Origin: CALFBG01 sp045110315
GTDB lineage: Bacteria > Bacteroidota > Bacteroidia > Chitinophagales > Saprospiraceae
Direction: 5' to 3'
Assembly: GCA_045110315.1 (NCBI GenBank)
Contig: JBGCFY010000033.1
Span: 58,965-122,964, forward strand
Length of the DNA: 64,000 nt
Shown here piece after piece: positions 8,221 to 18,595 of the stretch; within the stretch, counting starts at the first letter, position 1, and each line of letters opens with the position of its first letter. The notes below the pieces were generated by a model. That model worked only from the letters and a program-made list of their open reading frames with translations, was not told the origin of the DNA and ran no database searches. The position numbers and the translations under genes are program-made.

Positions 8221-9270
8221 TTAGAACATTAATCTGACTGCAAAATTGTGTGTCCCCCCCCAAGGGTTGGTTGCTCGGTAAGCGTAATCAATAGCGACTT
8301 TGGAAGCAGAACCTTTCTTAAAAGGAACGACTACAGAAAGTCCACCACTTAATCCAGTATATACAGAAGCTTCTGCTTCATTTTGACCAAAGTCATATTT
8401 ATACCCACCACGGAGCATAAACATTTCGTTGAATGCATATTCAAGACCACCACCGATTTGATCTCTAGAAAAAGAGTTCGCCGTGAAATTTCCGATTGCG
8501 GTAAGTCTATTCTTAGCGTTAAGCAAGAAATCGTAAGATACTCCTACGTTTAAAACGGAAGGCAATTCAAAGCCACTTACCCGAACATTATAAGTTAATT
8601 GGTCACCACCATCTCCTGAAGGAGGAGCCAATTGGGTACTCAGTCCTTCGCCCGCGAATTTCATTTCTGTACCGATATTTCTAAGAGAGATACCAAATTT
8701 GAATTGATCTTTAGGTCCTGTAACGTACTGTACTCCTGCGTCAACCGCAAAACCAAATGCATTTAAGTCAGCAATAGACTCTGAGATGGCTCTTAAAGTA
8801 AGACCTACAGATACTTTATTTTCGAAAGTATGTGCGTAAGATAATCCAAGGTTAAAGAAAGAAGGAGAGAATGTTCCCCCTGTTCCTTCGGGTTGATCCG
8901 TAGTAGTCACTGGAATTTCGCCAAAATCTAGTGCCATCAAACTAACACCGATCGCGCCATTTTTACCGATTCGTTGTGCTAACCCAAAAGCGTTCATTTT
9001 GATATCGGTACCCTCTAAGTACCGTGCATGTCCAATGACAAATTCTGAACTGTTAATTCTAGATAGCCCTGCAACGTTAAGTCGCATAGCTTCTACACCG
9101 GTAATCATTGAAGTACCCATGGTGTGTAATCCGGCAGATTTTGCCCAAGGATTCATTAGCAGCTCGTAAGCGCCTGCTTCTCCTTGCCGATCTGGATTTC
9201 CTGCTTGGACAGTAGTTGTGTGCAATGCAAGAAAAACGAAAGAAAGAATGAGGTAAAAATACTTATTCAT
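8221..9270 (-). CDS. PorV/PorQ family outer-membrane beta-barrel protein
   Basis: A 349-residue protein with signal peptide (about 1-23, cleavage after VQA) and a FadL-like barrel resembling the PorV/PorQ family: NPWAKSAGLHTMG and MRLNVAGLSRI near residues 40-75, alternating beta-strands, and a C-terminal FAVRLMF. PorV and PorQ shuttle T9SS substrates from the translocon to the surface-attachment complex. This gene is last in an operon after a TonB receptor and a giant protein with a T9SS-type C-terminal domain, so a paralogue dedicated to that cargo is a reasonable inference. It is not called as the housekeeping PorV because its N-terminal motifs are more diverged. Confidence 0.8.
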   Translation of the reverse strand: MNKYFYLILSFVFLALHTTTVQAGNPDRQGEAGAYELLMNPWAKSAGLHTMGTSMITGVEAMRLNVAGLSRINSSEFVIGHARYLEGTDIKMNAFGLAQRIGKNGAIGVSLMALDFGEIPVTTTDQPEGTGGTFSPSFFNLGLSYAHTFENKVSVGLTLRAISESIADLNAFGFAVDAGVQYVTGPKDQFKFGISLRNIGTEMKFAGEGLSTQLAPPSGDGGDQLTYNVRVSGFELPSVLNVGVSYDFLLNAKNRLTAIGNFTANSFSRDQIGGGLEYAFNEMFMLRGGYKYDFGQNEAEASVYTGLSGGLSVVVPFKKGSASKVAIDYAYRATNPWGGTHNFAVRLMF

Positions 9271-9314
9271 AAAGTTTACTTTTTCTTTTTAATTAATCTA
9301 ATTGGTAGGCTTTG

Positions 9315-9354
9315 GCTTGGAGTAGCCGTTATCTAAACAATTGCTACTCCAAGC
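9315..9354. repeat. Intercistronic stem-loop within the PorV-type operon
   Basis: GCTTGGAGTAGC at 9315-9326 pairs perfectly with GCTACTCCAAGC at 9343-9354 (12 bp, 16-nt loop) in the 98-bp gap between the large surface protein and the PorV-like gene. No T-run follows on the minus strand. It probably sets the relative level of the downstream barrel gene by partial termination or mRNA stabilisation. Confidence 0.6.
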
Positions 9355-9368
9355 TTAGCACTTCCTTG

Positions 9369-12300
9369 TTATAAACCAGACGGGTCAAATTGTCGACCTA
9401 CACCAAACCATTTCACAACTCGTTCGCCGAGACCATCTGCATTAATGTGGATCAAATAAATACCACTAGCGATTGGAATTCCTTTATTGTTCTTCAAATC
9501 CCATTCAATTGCAGGAGAGATTTGTCCTTCTGCTCTCGCTGGATTACTACCTGATCTTGCAATTCCTTTTTCATCTCTTCGGTATTCTCTGATGAATCTA
9601 CCGTCCAATGAGTAAATGGTTACAGTACATTTAGCAGGTAGATTAGTGATTTTAATTCGATTATCGTTAGCACCTGTTTCGTAAGAAGAGAAACCGTAAT
9701 AAGGATTTGGTGCCACGTTAATCATATCTAACTGTGAATCAATTTCAGCATCTGTTGTTAAGGCACTAGCTTCTACTCCTGTGAAGTCAAATTGGTACGT
9801 TGGATAACCATTAGCATCACTTAATGCACCTTTTTTAACTTGGTAAGGATTTTCAACGCGCAACTTAATCGTTACATCATTTGGAATTAATCCGTCTCTA
9901 GGAGATAATAACTCCTCTCCTTGTTCAATGATTGGTACTGCTGTCCAAGTAACTGTTTGTAGTGCTGGAATAGCTCCAATTACTGGATTCAGCACTGGTG
10001 GTTCCCATTTCAACGACTCTCTCAATTGTGCACATTCATCGTAAGGCTGATTGGTAACATAGATAAAATGTTGTGCACCAAGGATAGCATCGTAAATAGA
10101 AAGTCCACTTTGAGCATCTACTCTAAATTGTGAAGTAGGATTCCAAACCATATCTCTACCGGTAGAGTTACCATTAGGACCACCGTCGAATTCTCCATTA
10201 GCACATAGATCTGGTCTAACCTCGCAATCATAAGTTGAATTTTCTCCAAAGAAAATATTTACACGTAAGCCTGTTTCAATATCAATCGCATATCCAGGGA
10301 ACCAACCGAAACCCGTAGTACCCGTGTCATCTGCTAATGGCATACCATTTTCATCGAAGTTATCGCGACTAACGGAAGGGCTAGGTCGCACGGTCATTTG
10401 ACTTACGCCTCCTTCTGTCGTCCAACCTTCGTCTGCGTAGAATTGATTTGCAGACTCTACTACGATACATCGACTCCATTTGCTACGATCCGAAGTGAAT
10501 ACGATATCTACGTTGTTAACATTAGCGATACCTTTTTCACCACCGGGTGTTCCAATTCTTACGTTTCCTTGGTTTTGATCTTTCCAAGCTGGTGTAACGT
10601 AGAATTGTACTTCATCATCTGCTTCTGGCTCTTGGTAATCTGCCAATCGATAAGGAATAAAACCGGATTGATTTTCTTTAAAAGCATTTGCTGGATCTAA
10701 AGATTGATCAATTTCATCTGGACTTGTTTTGACATAGTTAACAACAGATTGAATGGCTTGCGCAAAACTTCCGTCACCATCAAGGTCATCAATAGTATTG
10801 AACCATATTGTACCATTAGGATCAGCATAATCAACTGAGGCACTAATTAAACCATTCATTTCATCATCTTTATCTCCTGCATCTAACGTTTGTCCGATAG
10901 AAATAGAGAAACCGTAAGCCGCAATAATTTGCTCATTTAGGTCTTCGAGTGTCGATTCAGAAACAACTGAAGGTGCTGAAGGATCTGTAAGATTTCTCAT
11001 TACCCAAGTCGCATTATCATCTAATGTAGTATTATTAAGAGTATTATCAATAATTTTAAATTCAAATTTATTGTCTTTGATCGACAATGGATCATAAACT
11101 TGTACTTGAATTGGTCCTCTTCCAGACTGGTAAGTAATCACTCCTTTTTCTCCTGTTTCTGCAAGAATTTCTTGGATAGACTCTTCCGTTAATTCTAAGT
11201 TATTTCCTCCCGCACCGACACCGTCGTAGCGTGTAATTTGTGGTCCAGACTCGTAACTTGCGTTTAAGTTTACGCTAGTAATTGGTCGTGGTATTGCGGT
11301 GTAATAATCATTGACATCATCTCCGATATTTTTACGTCCCGTTAAATGTGGACTTTGCTGACCTCGTCCTGTTGAAGGTTCAAACTGTTCGTATTCGTTA
11401 TAAGCATAAGCAAGTGCTGTAAAGTAGTATTTTTTGTGATTAACGATTTGCTTATCCTCTCCCGTTGAGAATTGATCATCAGTTACTCGGAAAGTATGTC
11501 GAACGCCATCATCTGTAGCGTTTTCCACTTTAGGTACGGGTACGTATACTGGATTACCATTTAAGTCAATACCTTCTACTTTTTCCCAATTGATAATTCT
11601 GGCAACGTCGTTCTTTTTATCTACCGTAAAGATTGGACGTGCTTTTTCAGGATCATCGATTTCTGTGATATCTACATCTGGACCAGAAAACTGATAGATT
11701 GTATATCCTTCAAATCGATATAAACTATCAATACCTGGCTGTGTAGGAATCGTTAATCCTTTTTCGCTATACATTTCGAATGCATTATTAGAAGTCGTTG
11801 AATCATTTGTTAAAACAAAAATCAACTCTCTATCTAATTCAATGATCTCCATATCTGGCGCATCTGGTCCATCCGTAATGTTGAAACAGTTGTCAAATAA
11901 AGCTTGTGCTAAATCATCCGCTGCTAACAACGCATCGATATTTGGACATGGATAAGGTAAGTCTGGCACCCAAACTGCACCAACGATTAACTCGTTAATC
12001 GCACCTGGATCAAGTCGGAAAGGTCCTGAAGCCTGTACCGTACGTCGGTCACCTGGAGGTAAACTTTCTTCACACATAGACCATCCACCGGGTGTATCTG
12101 GATCATCAAAAAACGCATAATCAACCGTCTCTGAGCTTCCTGCGTTATAAGCATTTCCACCAAAAGTAAATGGTGTTCCATCTCTCCATGATCCTGAAAG
12201 GTAGTTATAGAATTCTGCTGCTACACTAGGATCATCTGTTCCTTGAGGAGGTGGAGGATTCAGTCCACCATTATTATAGTAAGTAAAAGAAGACATACCT

Positions 12301-13442
12301 ATTTCGACACCATTTTCATCTCTAGGTCCTCTAAAATAATCCACTCCAATAATTGGAATTTCAGTTCCGTAAGTAGCAACTCCTTGCTCACAGGTAGTAC
12401 CCGTTGTACCGTCTGCTGCATCTTCATTGTAAACGTAAGCCAAACTTCGATCTACATCACAACCGATATAATCATCTGTGTAACAACCTAAATCTGGATC
12501 CACCCACATGGCGAAGAACATACTATCGATCGACTTTGGTGCTCTATTAATCAACTTGTACCGTTGGAAGGTCATGTTATTAATGGCATCATTTGTTTTA
12601 TAGGCAAACGCTTGTACTTGTACTTCCATTTTAATGGGGTCTCCCATTGATTGCGTGTGAATACCACCATTATCATTGTAAATCCAGAAAATCATTTGAT
12701 CTGGATATTCAGGTGTTTCGCAACCTCTAATTTCAATCCGAGGATAATCTCCTTCGTTAGGTTCATAATTACCATCTAAATCAACATCCCAGAAGGCTGC
12801 TAATCCCTGAATCGTATTTGGTAAATCGAAACTATGAACGTCAAAAAAGAACTCATTTCCCCGAGCGGGCCAGCCTTTAATATTTCTAGGCATTTGCTCT
12901 TCGGTATATTCAACTCCCGCAGCGACACTCGCTTCGTAAGCCTTTAAGTGTTCATCAATTTCTTCTCCCGTTACGGTAAAGAAACGATCCCAGTTTGCAC
13001 AAGTATCGGCAGAAGTTTCTCCTCCCGTATCTCCTTCTAACTGCGTTAATGGCCCAGGCCAAAAATCGGTTTCTCCATTATTCGTACCGTAAGTTTGAGC
13101 GGCAAGTTTAAGGTTACCAGCATCATCGACACCTCCTAACCAAACTGCACCGGCAAAAATAGAAGAAACTTCAGCGAGTCCAGATGCTGGATCTACTTTA
13201 GGAACGATGTATTTACCATCTCCACTTCCATCCCACCAAACATCTCCTCCATTGAGTAGACGGGCACGAACGTTATTAATGTCTTGATCAATTTGAGCCG
13301 TGGCTAAAGCACAGTCCATCCGATATGACACCGAATGAGCGGGCTTTCCTTTTCCTTCATTCTTTGGATTAACGTGGGCGTAACTGTCCACGAAAAACCC
13401 CAGCGTTAGAAGGCCTAGAAAGTAATATTTTAAATTACGCAT
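9369..13442 (-). CDS. Giant secreted surface protein with T9SS-type C-terminal domain
   Basis: About 1357 residues from ATG 13442; this start places a clean signal peptide at the N-terminus (MRNLKYYFLGLLTLGFF), while an ATG at 13475 would add 11 polar residues. Near the N-terminus comes NNVRARLLNGGDVWWDG and SSIFAGAVWLGGVDDAG, a pattern I associate with large Bacteroidota surface proteins of unknown function. Aspartate-rich calcium-loop-like segments occur (DVDLDGNYEPNEGDYP, about residue 230). The last ~120 residues (VAPNPYYGFSSYE, KITNLPAKCTVTIYSLDG, AIEWDLKNNKGIPIASGIY) match the T9SS sorting-domain pattern. It lies between a TonB receptor and a PorV-like barrel on one strand with small gaps. 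Function beyond export is unknown. Confidence 0.82.
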   Translation of the reverse strand: MRNLKYYFLGLLTLGFFVDSYAHVNPKNEGKGKPAHSVSYRMDCALATAQIDQDINNVRARLLNGGDVWWDGSGDGKYIVPKVDPASGLAEVSSIFAGAVWLGGVDDAGNLKLAAQTYGTNNGETDFWPGPLTQLEGDTGGETSADTCANWDRFFTVTGEEIDEHLKAYEASVAAGVEYTEEQMPRNIKGWPARGNEFFFDVHSFDLPNTIQGLAAFWDVDLDGNYEPNEGDYPRIEIRGCETPEYPDQMIFWIYNDNGGIHTQSMGDPIKMEVQVQAFAYKTNDAINNMTFQRYKLINRAPKSIDSMFFAMWVDPDLGCYTDDYIGCDVDRSLAYVYNEDAADGTTGTTCEQGVATYGTEIPIIGVDYFRGPRDENGVEIGMSSFTYYNNGGLNPPPPQGTDDPSVAAEFYNYLSGSWRDGTPFTFGGNAYNAGSSETVDYAFFDDPDTPGGWSMCEESLPPGDRRTVQASGPFRLDPGAINELIVGAVWVPDLPYPCPNIDALLAADDLAQALFDNCFNITDGPDAPDMEIIELDRELIFVLTNDSTTSNNAFEMYSEKGLTIPTQPGIDSLYRFEGYTIYQFSGPDVDITEIDDPEKARPIFTVDKKNDVARIINWEKVEGIDLNGNPVYVPVPKVENATDDGVRHTFRVTDDQFSTGEDKQIVNHKKYYFTALAYAYNEYEQFEPSTGRGQQSPHLTGRKNIGDDVNDYYTAIPRPITSVNLNASYESGPQITRYDGVGAGGNNLELTEESIQEILAETGEKGVITYQSGRGPIQVQVYDPLSIKDNKFEFKIIDNTLNNTTLDDNATWVMRNLTDPSAPSVVSESTLEDLNEQIIAAYGFSISIGQTLDAGDKDDEMNGLISASVDYADPNGTIWFNTIDDLDGDGSFAQAIQSVVNYVKTSPDEIDQSLDPANAFKENQSGFIPYRLADYQEPEADDEVQFYVTPAWKDQNQGNVRIGTPGGEKGIANVNNVDIVFTSDRSKWSRCIVVESANQFYADEGWTTEGGVSQMTVRPSPSVSRDNFDENGMPLADDTGTTGFGWFPGYAIDIETGLRVNIFFGENSTYDCEVRPDLCANGEFDGGPNGNSTGRDMVWNPTSQFRVDAQSGLSIYDAILGAQHFIYVTNQPYDECAQLRESLKWEPPVLNPVIGAIPALQTVTWTAVPIIEQGEELLSPRDGLIPNDVTIKLRVENPYQVKKGALSDANGYPTYQFDFTGVEASALTTDAEIDSQLDMINVAPNPYYGFSSYETGANDNRIKITNLPAKCTVTIYSLDGRFIREYRRDEKGIARSGSNPARAEGQISPAIEWDLKNNKGIPIASGIYLIHINADGLGERVVKWFGVGRQFDPSGL

Positions 13443-13493
13443 ATTTGTATTATTTTTTAAATTTAACATTTTCATCTAGTAGCAGACTAGATA

Positions 13494-16400
13494 TTAAAAG
13501 TCAAAGATTGCTCCTATGAAAATTCTTCTAGGGAGTTTATATAAACCTGGGTTTAACAAACGCCATTGGTAAGAAGATAAATAAGCCGCTCTTTCTGCCG
13601 GAGATCCTGTATCCGTATCAACTAATCTTTGTCCGATAGCAGACTGTAAGAAACCATCATCATCTGGTGAACCAGATGCAGAATAAACACCATCAATGTT
13701 ACGAGTATCTAATAAGTTTTGAACTCTGAAATATACGTTTACATTTAAAGGTCGTTTTGCCTCAGGAGAAGAAAGTCTAAATGTTTTATCTAGTCTCAAC
13801 CCAATCGTAAAGTTCCAAGGTAAACGTGCTCCGTTTAAAGAACCTTCTACTCCTGTACCTCCTAGTGTCTGTGGAATCCGTGTAGCAGTGTAAGGTCGAC
13901 CAGAAACTGCAATGGCTTGAATGTTTAAACCAGTATTTGCAAAAACATCTGCCCCGAACCATCTTGGTCCATTGTATCGCTTACCTGATCGGTATCGGTA
14001 ATCAATAGATGCTGTAAAACGGTGTCTTTCATCATTAGATAATGGGAAGAGCGTTCTAAGGTTTTTGTTCAAACCTCTTTGAGAGTTAGAGTTAGATCCT
14101 GTTCCATTCGCAAACTGTAAGGTGTAACCTGCATTTACCGTAACATTATTGGTTCTTCTTAAGTCATATTGAAAAGTAAATCCTTTTACGGTACCGAAGT
14201 CAAGGTTACCATAAGTTACATATTGATTGATAATTGGAACTGGAGTATAAGTTCTTTGTTGAATCATATCTCTCATTTCTCGGTAGTAAGCCGTGATGGT
14301 CATTGCAGAAGAGTTCGACAACTTTTGCTTAAATCCAACTTCATAATCAATCGTTTGTTCAGGCTTCAAATCTGGATTTGCCAATGGGCTATTTTGATCC
14401 GAAGGTCGATCGTAGAAATAAAAATAATCTAAAGCGGTAGCGATTGTGTTTGCTGGTGGTCTTTGTACTAAGATATCGTAGTGTGCAAAGAAGTTGGCTT
14501 CATCCGAAATAGGGAATGAGAAAGCCAAACGTGGCATAAAGTTTACCTGAGGCTCATAATCTTGGAAAGAAGTACTTGTTTGAAAATCTTCATCCTTAAT
14601 ATATCCACCACCTGTTATTTCATCATTTGCGTATCTAGGTGTAATAACTCCTGTACCAAAGATCGCCGTAGGATCATTTACAGAAACACCATTCGGTCGG
14701 TACCATTGGTCACCATCTCTGAAAGCCGTAACTTCGTCTTCGTTAGATTCTGAAACGTATACCTTGAAACTTTCGTCGATATTAGAAGGTCTTTCTCCCC
14801 CCGTCTGGTTGTAAAAATCTCCAGCACTAACGATATCATATAAAGAATAAGGATCTTTTAATACTTTAGTATTGGCATCGTAACGATCTACTCGTACCCC
14901 TAACTTGAAGATAATATCACGGAAAACGAATTTATCTTGAATGTAAGCCGCCCAGTAAATAGGTTGATTCGGTGCTACAGGGTGTGTTCGTAAACCATCT
15001 GCATCTCTAGCTGTAAAGAAATCATCAAAAGTTACATCAGTACCTACTTTATTTCCTAAGTAATCGTATCCAAAATAATCTAAAGAAGCAAGGTTATCAA
15101 TTAATTCCCGTGCAGAGAACATCTCTAAGTTAAGGATACTTGGATCAAGAGATTGAATATTTACATAATCGTTTAAGGAAGCATTAGGTAATGCTTTTCT
15201 AATTTCTTTATAAAATTTAGAATTCTCAGGAGTCGTTGTTAAGGTATTATAGGTTGGGATATTTAAATCTTGCCCTGCAATATTAAATACAATAGAATCT
15301 CCTGTAGGGTTATCATAATCAAGTGCAGTAATATGATTATTAACCAATCCTCTAGCAACATTCCATAATCCTCTTGGGTTAAGACTGTAACCACGATTAA
15401 CTCGTTGTTCGTAAAGGATACCAAATTGAATAGAGTGTCTACCTTTATCAGAACCACCAGGCATCAAGTCAAAAGAACTAGAGATGTCTACTGTGTATCG
15501 GTCATTCTGTGTCTTTCGGAAGAAGTTGTAAATTTGTCCAACGTTCGTATGTAAATTCCAAACATCTTCTACATCACCAACAGAAAAGCCATTTTGCATT
15601 GCAAAAGCAGTTTCATTCATTGGATCAACTAATTCATTATTATAGGCTGCTAAATCAGGATTTTTACTATTAGAAGCGTCGAATCCCGTGAAGGTTTCAC
15701 TATCTCCAACGTGACCAATCCATAAAGCTTGACCGTTTGGTAATAAAGTTTCAACTGCAAAATCTCTAAAGTTTGTAAAACTTGCCGTATCAACTACGTT
15801 TGCTACTGGCACCCATTCTCGATTAAAATCTCCGATGTGACCGTAATCAAATAATCGATCTCCGTGCGTAGGATCCCCCAAGTCTGATAATGCTTGTTGA
15901 AATCCAACTTGGATCGTATACTGAGCATTTCGAATTAAGGCACCTTTTCTTTTAGCATTAGCATCTTCTCCCTCTGCGGCAGCCACGGCAGGAGCATTTC
16001 CTCCACCCAAGCGGTGTCGGAATCTAACGTTACCACGATATCTCGTAGATTCTAGGGTAGGATTATTTTGTACGTTTAATAATCTCCAACTATTAAGTGG
16101 TGTAAATTGGTCAGATTGTTTTGTGTAGTTTCCAGAGAATGCGATATCTACATTACTACTTAAACGAGCATCTAGTTTTGCGGTAAAATCAATTCGCTCA
16201 TTATTTTCAAATGGTCTCGAATCTAATAATTCTACATCATCATCCGTCAACAATCTAGCGGTAGGAACCAATGCTGGTCCAATTCGAGTCAAAGGATTTT
16301 TTCTCAATCTTTCGATGACATCATCTTTCGCTCGGTATACACCCGTTGCTGGTGGATCATCATCATCTCGATTGATGTACTGTCCAGAAATCCGGTAACC

Positions 16401-17198
16401 AAGAATAGATTCTCCACTTTTCTTTTTAAGAATAGGACCACTTAAGTTAAGACTTAATAAGTTGTAACCATAATCATCTAAATACTCAGAAGTTTCTGCT
16501 TCAAATCCTCCTGAGAAACGGCTAGAAGGACCTTTGGTCGTAATCGAGATAATACCTCCCGTTACGTCACCATACTGTGCTCCCACACCACCAGTGATTA
16601 CTTGCATTTGATCAATCTCTGATTGTGGAATAAGATTACCACTTACCCGAATACCATCGATGTAGTAATTGGTACCACTTGATCGTCCACCTTTTACGTT
16701 AATGTCTTCCCCTTCATCCGCAGAAGCAATACCTGCCGTTTGAGCAGCTAAGGCGTTAATGTCTTTGGTAGGAAGGTTCTGGATTTGCTCCGAAGTGATC
16801 GTACCTCCAGAAGTAGTATTGTCTTGTTCAATCAACGGAACCTCATATGCCGTAACGATGACTGCATCTAAAAGAACTCCTTCGTCTCCACCTAATTGCA
16901 CGTCGAGACGATTCGCTTGTCCGGCCTTGACAACAACTCCGGTAACCTTATTATCGGGCGAACCGATATAGGAAAAAGTAATATCATAAGTACCTGGATC
17001 GATGTTAATACTATAATTACCATCGAAATCTGTACTCGAACCGGAAGCAAAGGTACCGTTCTTTTCCAAGACGATATTTGCGCCGATAAGCTCTTCTCCA
17101 GTTTCCTTGTCCGTCACCTTTCCTTCGAGCGAAGTCTGTGCGTAGGTCAATGTACTGAGAAGTACTAATGTAAGTGAGAATAAAAATTTACGTACCAT
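13494..17198 (-). CDS. TonB-dependent receptor, SusC-like, with CarboxypepD_reg-like domain
   Basis: A 1234-residue outer-membrane receptor. From ATG 17198 the signal peptide is MVRKFLFSLTLVLLSTLTYA; an upstream ATG at 17207 adds three residues. A carboxypeptidase-regulatory-like fold follows (LEGKVTDKETGEELIGANI), then the plug (about residues 115-230: LPTKDINALAAQTAGI, NVKGGRSSGTNYYIDGIRV, GAQYGDVTGGIISITTKG) and a long barrel ending in FIGAIFDF. It heads a tight operon with the T9SS-type giant protein and the PorV-like barrel. In place of a SusD-type lipoprotein the partner is a T9SS-type protein, so the receptor may serve assembly or uptake linked to that surface protein; this is inference. 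Confidence 0.9.
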   Translation of the reverse strand: MVRKFLFSLTLVLLSTLTYAQTSLEGKVTDKETGEELIGANIVLEKNGTFASGSSTDFDGNYSINIDPGTYDITFSYIGSPDNKVTGVVVKAGQANRLDVQLGGDEGVLLDAVIVTAYEVPLIEQDNTTSGGTITSEQIQNLPTKDINALAAQTAGIASADEGEDINVKGGRSSGTNYYIDGIRVSGNLIPQSEIDQMQVITGGVGAQYGDVTGGIISITTKGPSSRFSGGFEAETSEYLDDYGYNLLSLNLSGPILKKKSGESILGYRISGQYINRDDDDPPATGVYRAKDDVIERLRKNPLTRIGPALVPTARLLTDDDVELLDSRPFENNERIDFTAKLDARLSSNVDIAFSGNYTKQSDQFTPLNSWRLLNVQNNPTLESTRYRGNVRFRHRLGGGNAPAVAAAEGEDANAKRKGALIRNAQYTIQVGFQQALSDLGDPTHGDRLFDYGHIGDFNREWVPVANVVDTASFTNFRDFAVETLLPNGQALWIGHVGDSETFTGFDASNSKNPDLAAYNNELVDPMNETAFAMQNGFSVGDVEDVWNLHTNVGQIYNFFRKTQNDRYTVDISSSFDLMPGGSDKGRHSIQFGILYEQRVNRGYSLNPRGLWNVARGLVNNHITALDYDNPTGDSIVFNIAGQDLNIPTYNTLTTTPENSKFYKEIRKALPNASLNDYVNIQSLDPSILNLEMFSARELIDNLASLDYFGYDYLGNKVGTDVTFDDFFTARDADGLRTHPVAPNQPIYWAAYIQDKFVFRDIIFKLGVRVDRYDANTKVLKDPYSLYDIVSAGDFYNQTGGERPSNIDESFKVYVSESNEDEVTAFRDGDQWYRPNGVSVNDPTAIFGTGVITPRYANDEITGGGYIKDEDFQTSTSFQDYEPQVNFMPRLAFSFPISDEANFFAHYDILVQRPPANTIATALDYFYFYDRPSDQNSPLANPDLKPEQTIDYEVGFKQKLSNSSAMTITAYYREMRDMIQQRTYTPVPIINQYVTYGNLDFGTVKGFTFQYDLRRTNNVTVNAGYTLQFANGTGSNSNSQRGLNKNLRTLFPLSNDERHRFTASIDYRYRSGKRYNGPRWFGADVFANTGLNIQAIAVSGRPYTATRIPQTLGGTGVEGSLNGARLPWNFTIGLRLDKTFRLSSPEAKRPLNVNVYFRVQNLLDTRNIDGVYSASGSPDDDGFLQSAIGQRLVDTDTGSPAERAAYLSSYQWRLLNPGLYKLPRRIFIGAIFDF

Positions 17199-17207
17199 AT
17201 AAAACAT

Positions 17208-17620
17208 GTTTTAAGTTTTGACGAAAGTGTTGAAAATTCATCAGTCAAGTGATTACCAAATACGATGAATGCCTTTAATTTTTCGACTAAGGTTCACAAT
17301 GTTAAGGAATTTAACATTTATTTCAAAAAAAATTAGCGTTACCATGTCTCTAAAGTGACAAAGCCAATAAGCTTTAACATAAAAAGTAAGTTTTAGCTTT
17401 GGCAAGCAAGCAAATTCTTTCTGAATAACTAGTCTAACTAGCTTATTCACCAATAATTTAATTTAGTTTTCTGTCGATTCCTGGAAAGACGTTCTAAGAT
17501 TACGCTACGACTAAAGACTCTTATTTCTTGAGCTTTATGTAAAGGTAATATATTATACGAATAATTTGCGCACCTTTCTAACCATATAAGTCAGGTTTCA
17601 AGGCAGCATTTTTTTGTTTT
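17208..17620. other. Intergenic region upstream of the TonB receptor operon
   Basis: About 410 bp of AT-rich DNA between the receptor operon start and the dehydrogenase 3' end, both on the minus strand. Open frames here are short and lack protein-like composition. It presumably carries the receptor promoter, but I see no convincing TAnnTTTG match and no strong hairpin. Confidence 0.5.
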
Positions 17621-18562
17621 CTACGGCTTAGTGACCTTTCTTATTTTTGCTAAAAGCACGCTAGCTAATCGTTCTTTCGATTCTTTTGTCCATCCCGCTA
17701 CGTGCGTAGAAAGCACCACTTGGTCTAGGGCAAAAAGCGTATCATACAAGGCTGTTTCCGTAGCAGTATAACGGTCTGGTTTTTCATTTTCAAAGACATC
17801 CAAACAGGCTCCGCCGAGTTTCCCTGTTTGCAATGCTGCTAATAAGGCAGTAGTTTTAACAATTCCACCACGAGAAGTATTAATAACGATGAGACCATCT
17901 TTACACGAATTGATAAATTTTTCATCAAGCAGATAATTCGTTTCTGCGGTCAATGGCAAATGAAAACTAATGATATCAGCTTGTTGTTTGATCTCGCTTA
18001 TGTCAGTTTCTTTAACAAAAGGAAATTCCTTTGCAAATCCTTTTTTATATTTATCATGTGCTAATATTTTCACCCCCATCCCCGAAAGCTTTCTAGCGAA
18101 TTGACTTCCGGTATGCCCAAAGCCAATAAGACCTACCGTTTTACCCATAATTTCGATACCGCGATTTCCTTCTCTATTCCAGCTTTTTTGTCGCACTTCC
18201 CGGTCGGCTTGCATAAGTTTATTTGTTAAACTCAGCAACATTCCTAAGGCATGTTCTGCCACCGCATTTCGATTTCCTTCTGGTGATTTCAAAACGGCGA
18301 TTCCTTTGCTACGAGCATAGGGAATATCTACAATTTCCATCCCTGAGCCCAACCGTCCGACAAATTTGAGTTGCTTGGCTTCATCAATGAAACCTCGATC
18401 CATGATTATCTTGCTATTAATAATCAACCCTTCGTAGTTACTAATGATTTTCCTGGTCTCTTCGAGTGTGATATTTGCCTGGTAATCGCAATGATATCCG
18501 TCCGCTTCCAGTCCTTCGATCAGTAAAGGGTGAACACCATCTGAAATGAGCACTTTTGACAT
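17621..18562 (-). CDS. D-isomer-specific 2-hydroxyacid dehydrogenase
   Basis: A 313-residue NAD-dependent dehydrogenase. The Rossmann motif GFGHTG lies in TVGLIGFGHTGSQFARKL (about residues 145-162). The catalytic residues are visible: Arg in INTSRGGIV, Glu in ENEKPD, and His in STHVAGWT. The N-terminus (SKVLISDGVHPLLIEGL) resembles SerA-type phosphoglycerate dehydrogenases, but no ACT domain follows, so the substrate (3-phosphoglycerate, hydroxypyruvate or another 2-hydroxyacid) cannot be fixed. ATG 18562 was chosen because homologous sequence begins there; an ATG at 18595 adds eleven unrelated residues. Confidence 0.88.
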   Translation of the reverse strand: MSKVLISDGVHPLLIEGLEADGYHCDYQANITLEETRKIISNYEGLIINSKIIMDRGFIDEAKQLKFVGRLGSGMEIVDIPYARSKGIAVLKSPEGNRNAVAEHALGMLLSLTNKLMQADREVRQKSWNREGNRGIEIMGKTVGLIGFGHTGSQFARKLSGMGVKILAHDKYKKGFAKEFPFVKETDISEIKQQADIISFHLPLTAETNYLLDEKFINSCKDGLIVINTSRGGIVKTTALLAALQTGKLGGACLDVFENEKPDRYTATETALYDTLFALDQVVLSTHVAGWTKESKERLASVLLAKIRKVTKP

Positions 18563-18595
18563 TGTACTTTTATACTTATTTTTTAAAAATGGCAA

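Noticed and set aside
10398..10700. Open frame on the plus strand inside the large T9SS-type protein gene
   Set aside because: It lies wholly antisense within a long, homologous coding region and has no protein-like composition or start context. The same holds for the many other frames antisense to the TonB receptor, DnaJ, kinase and RNase G genes.
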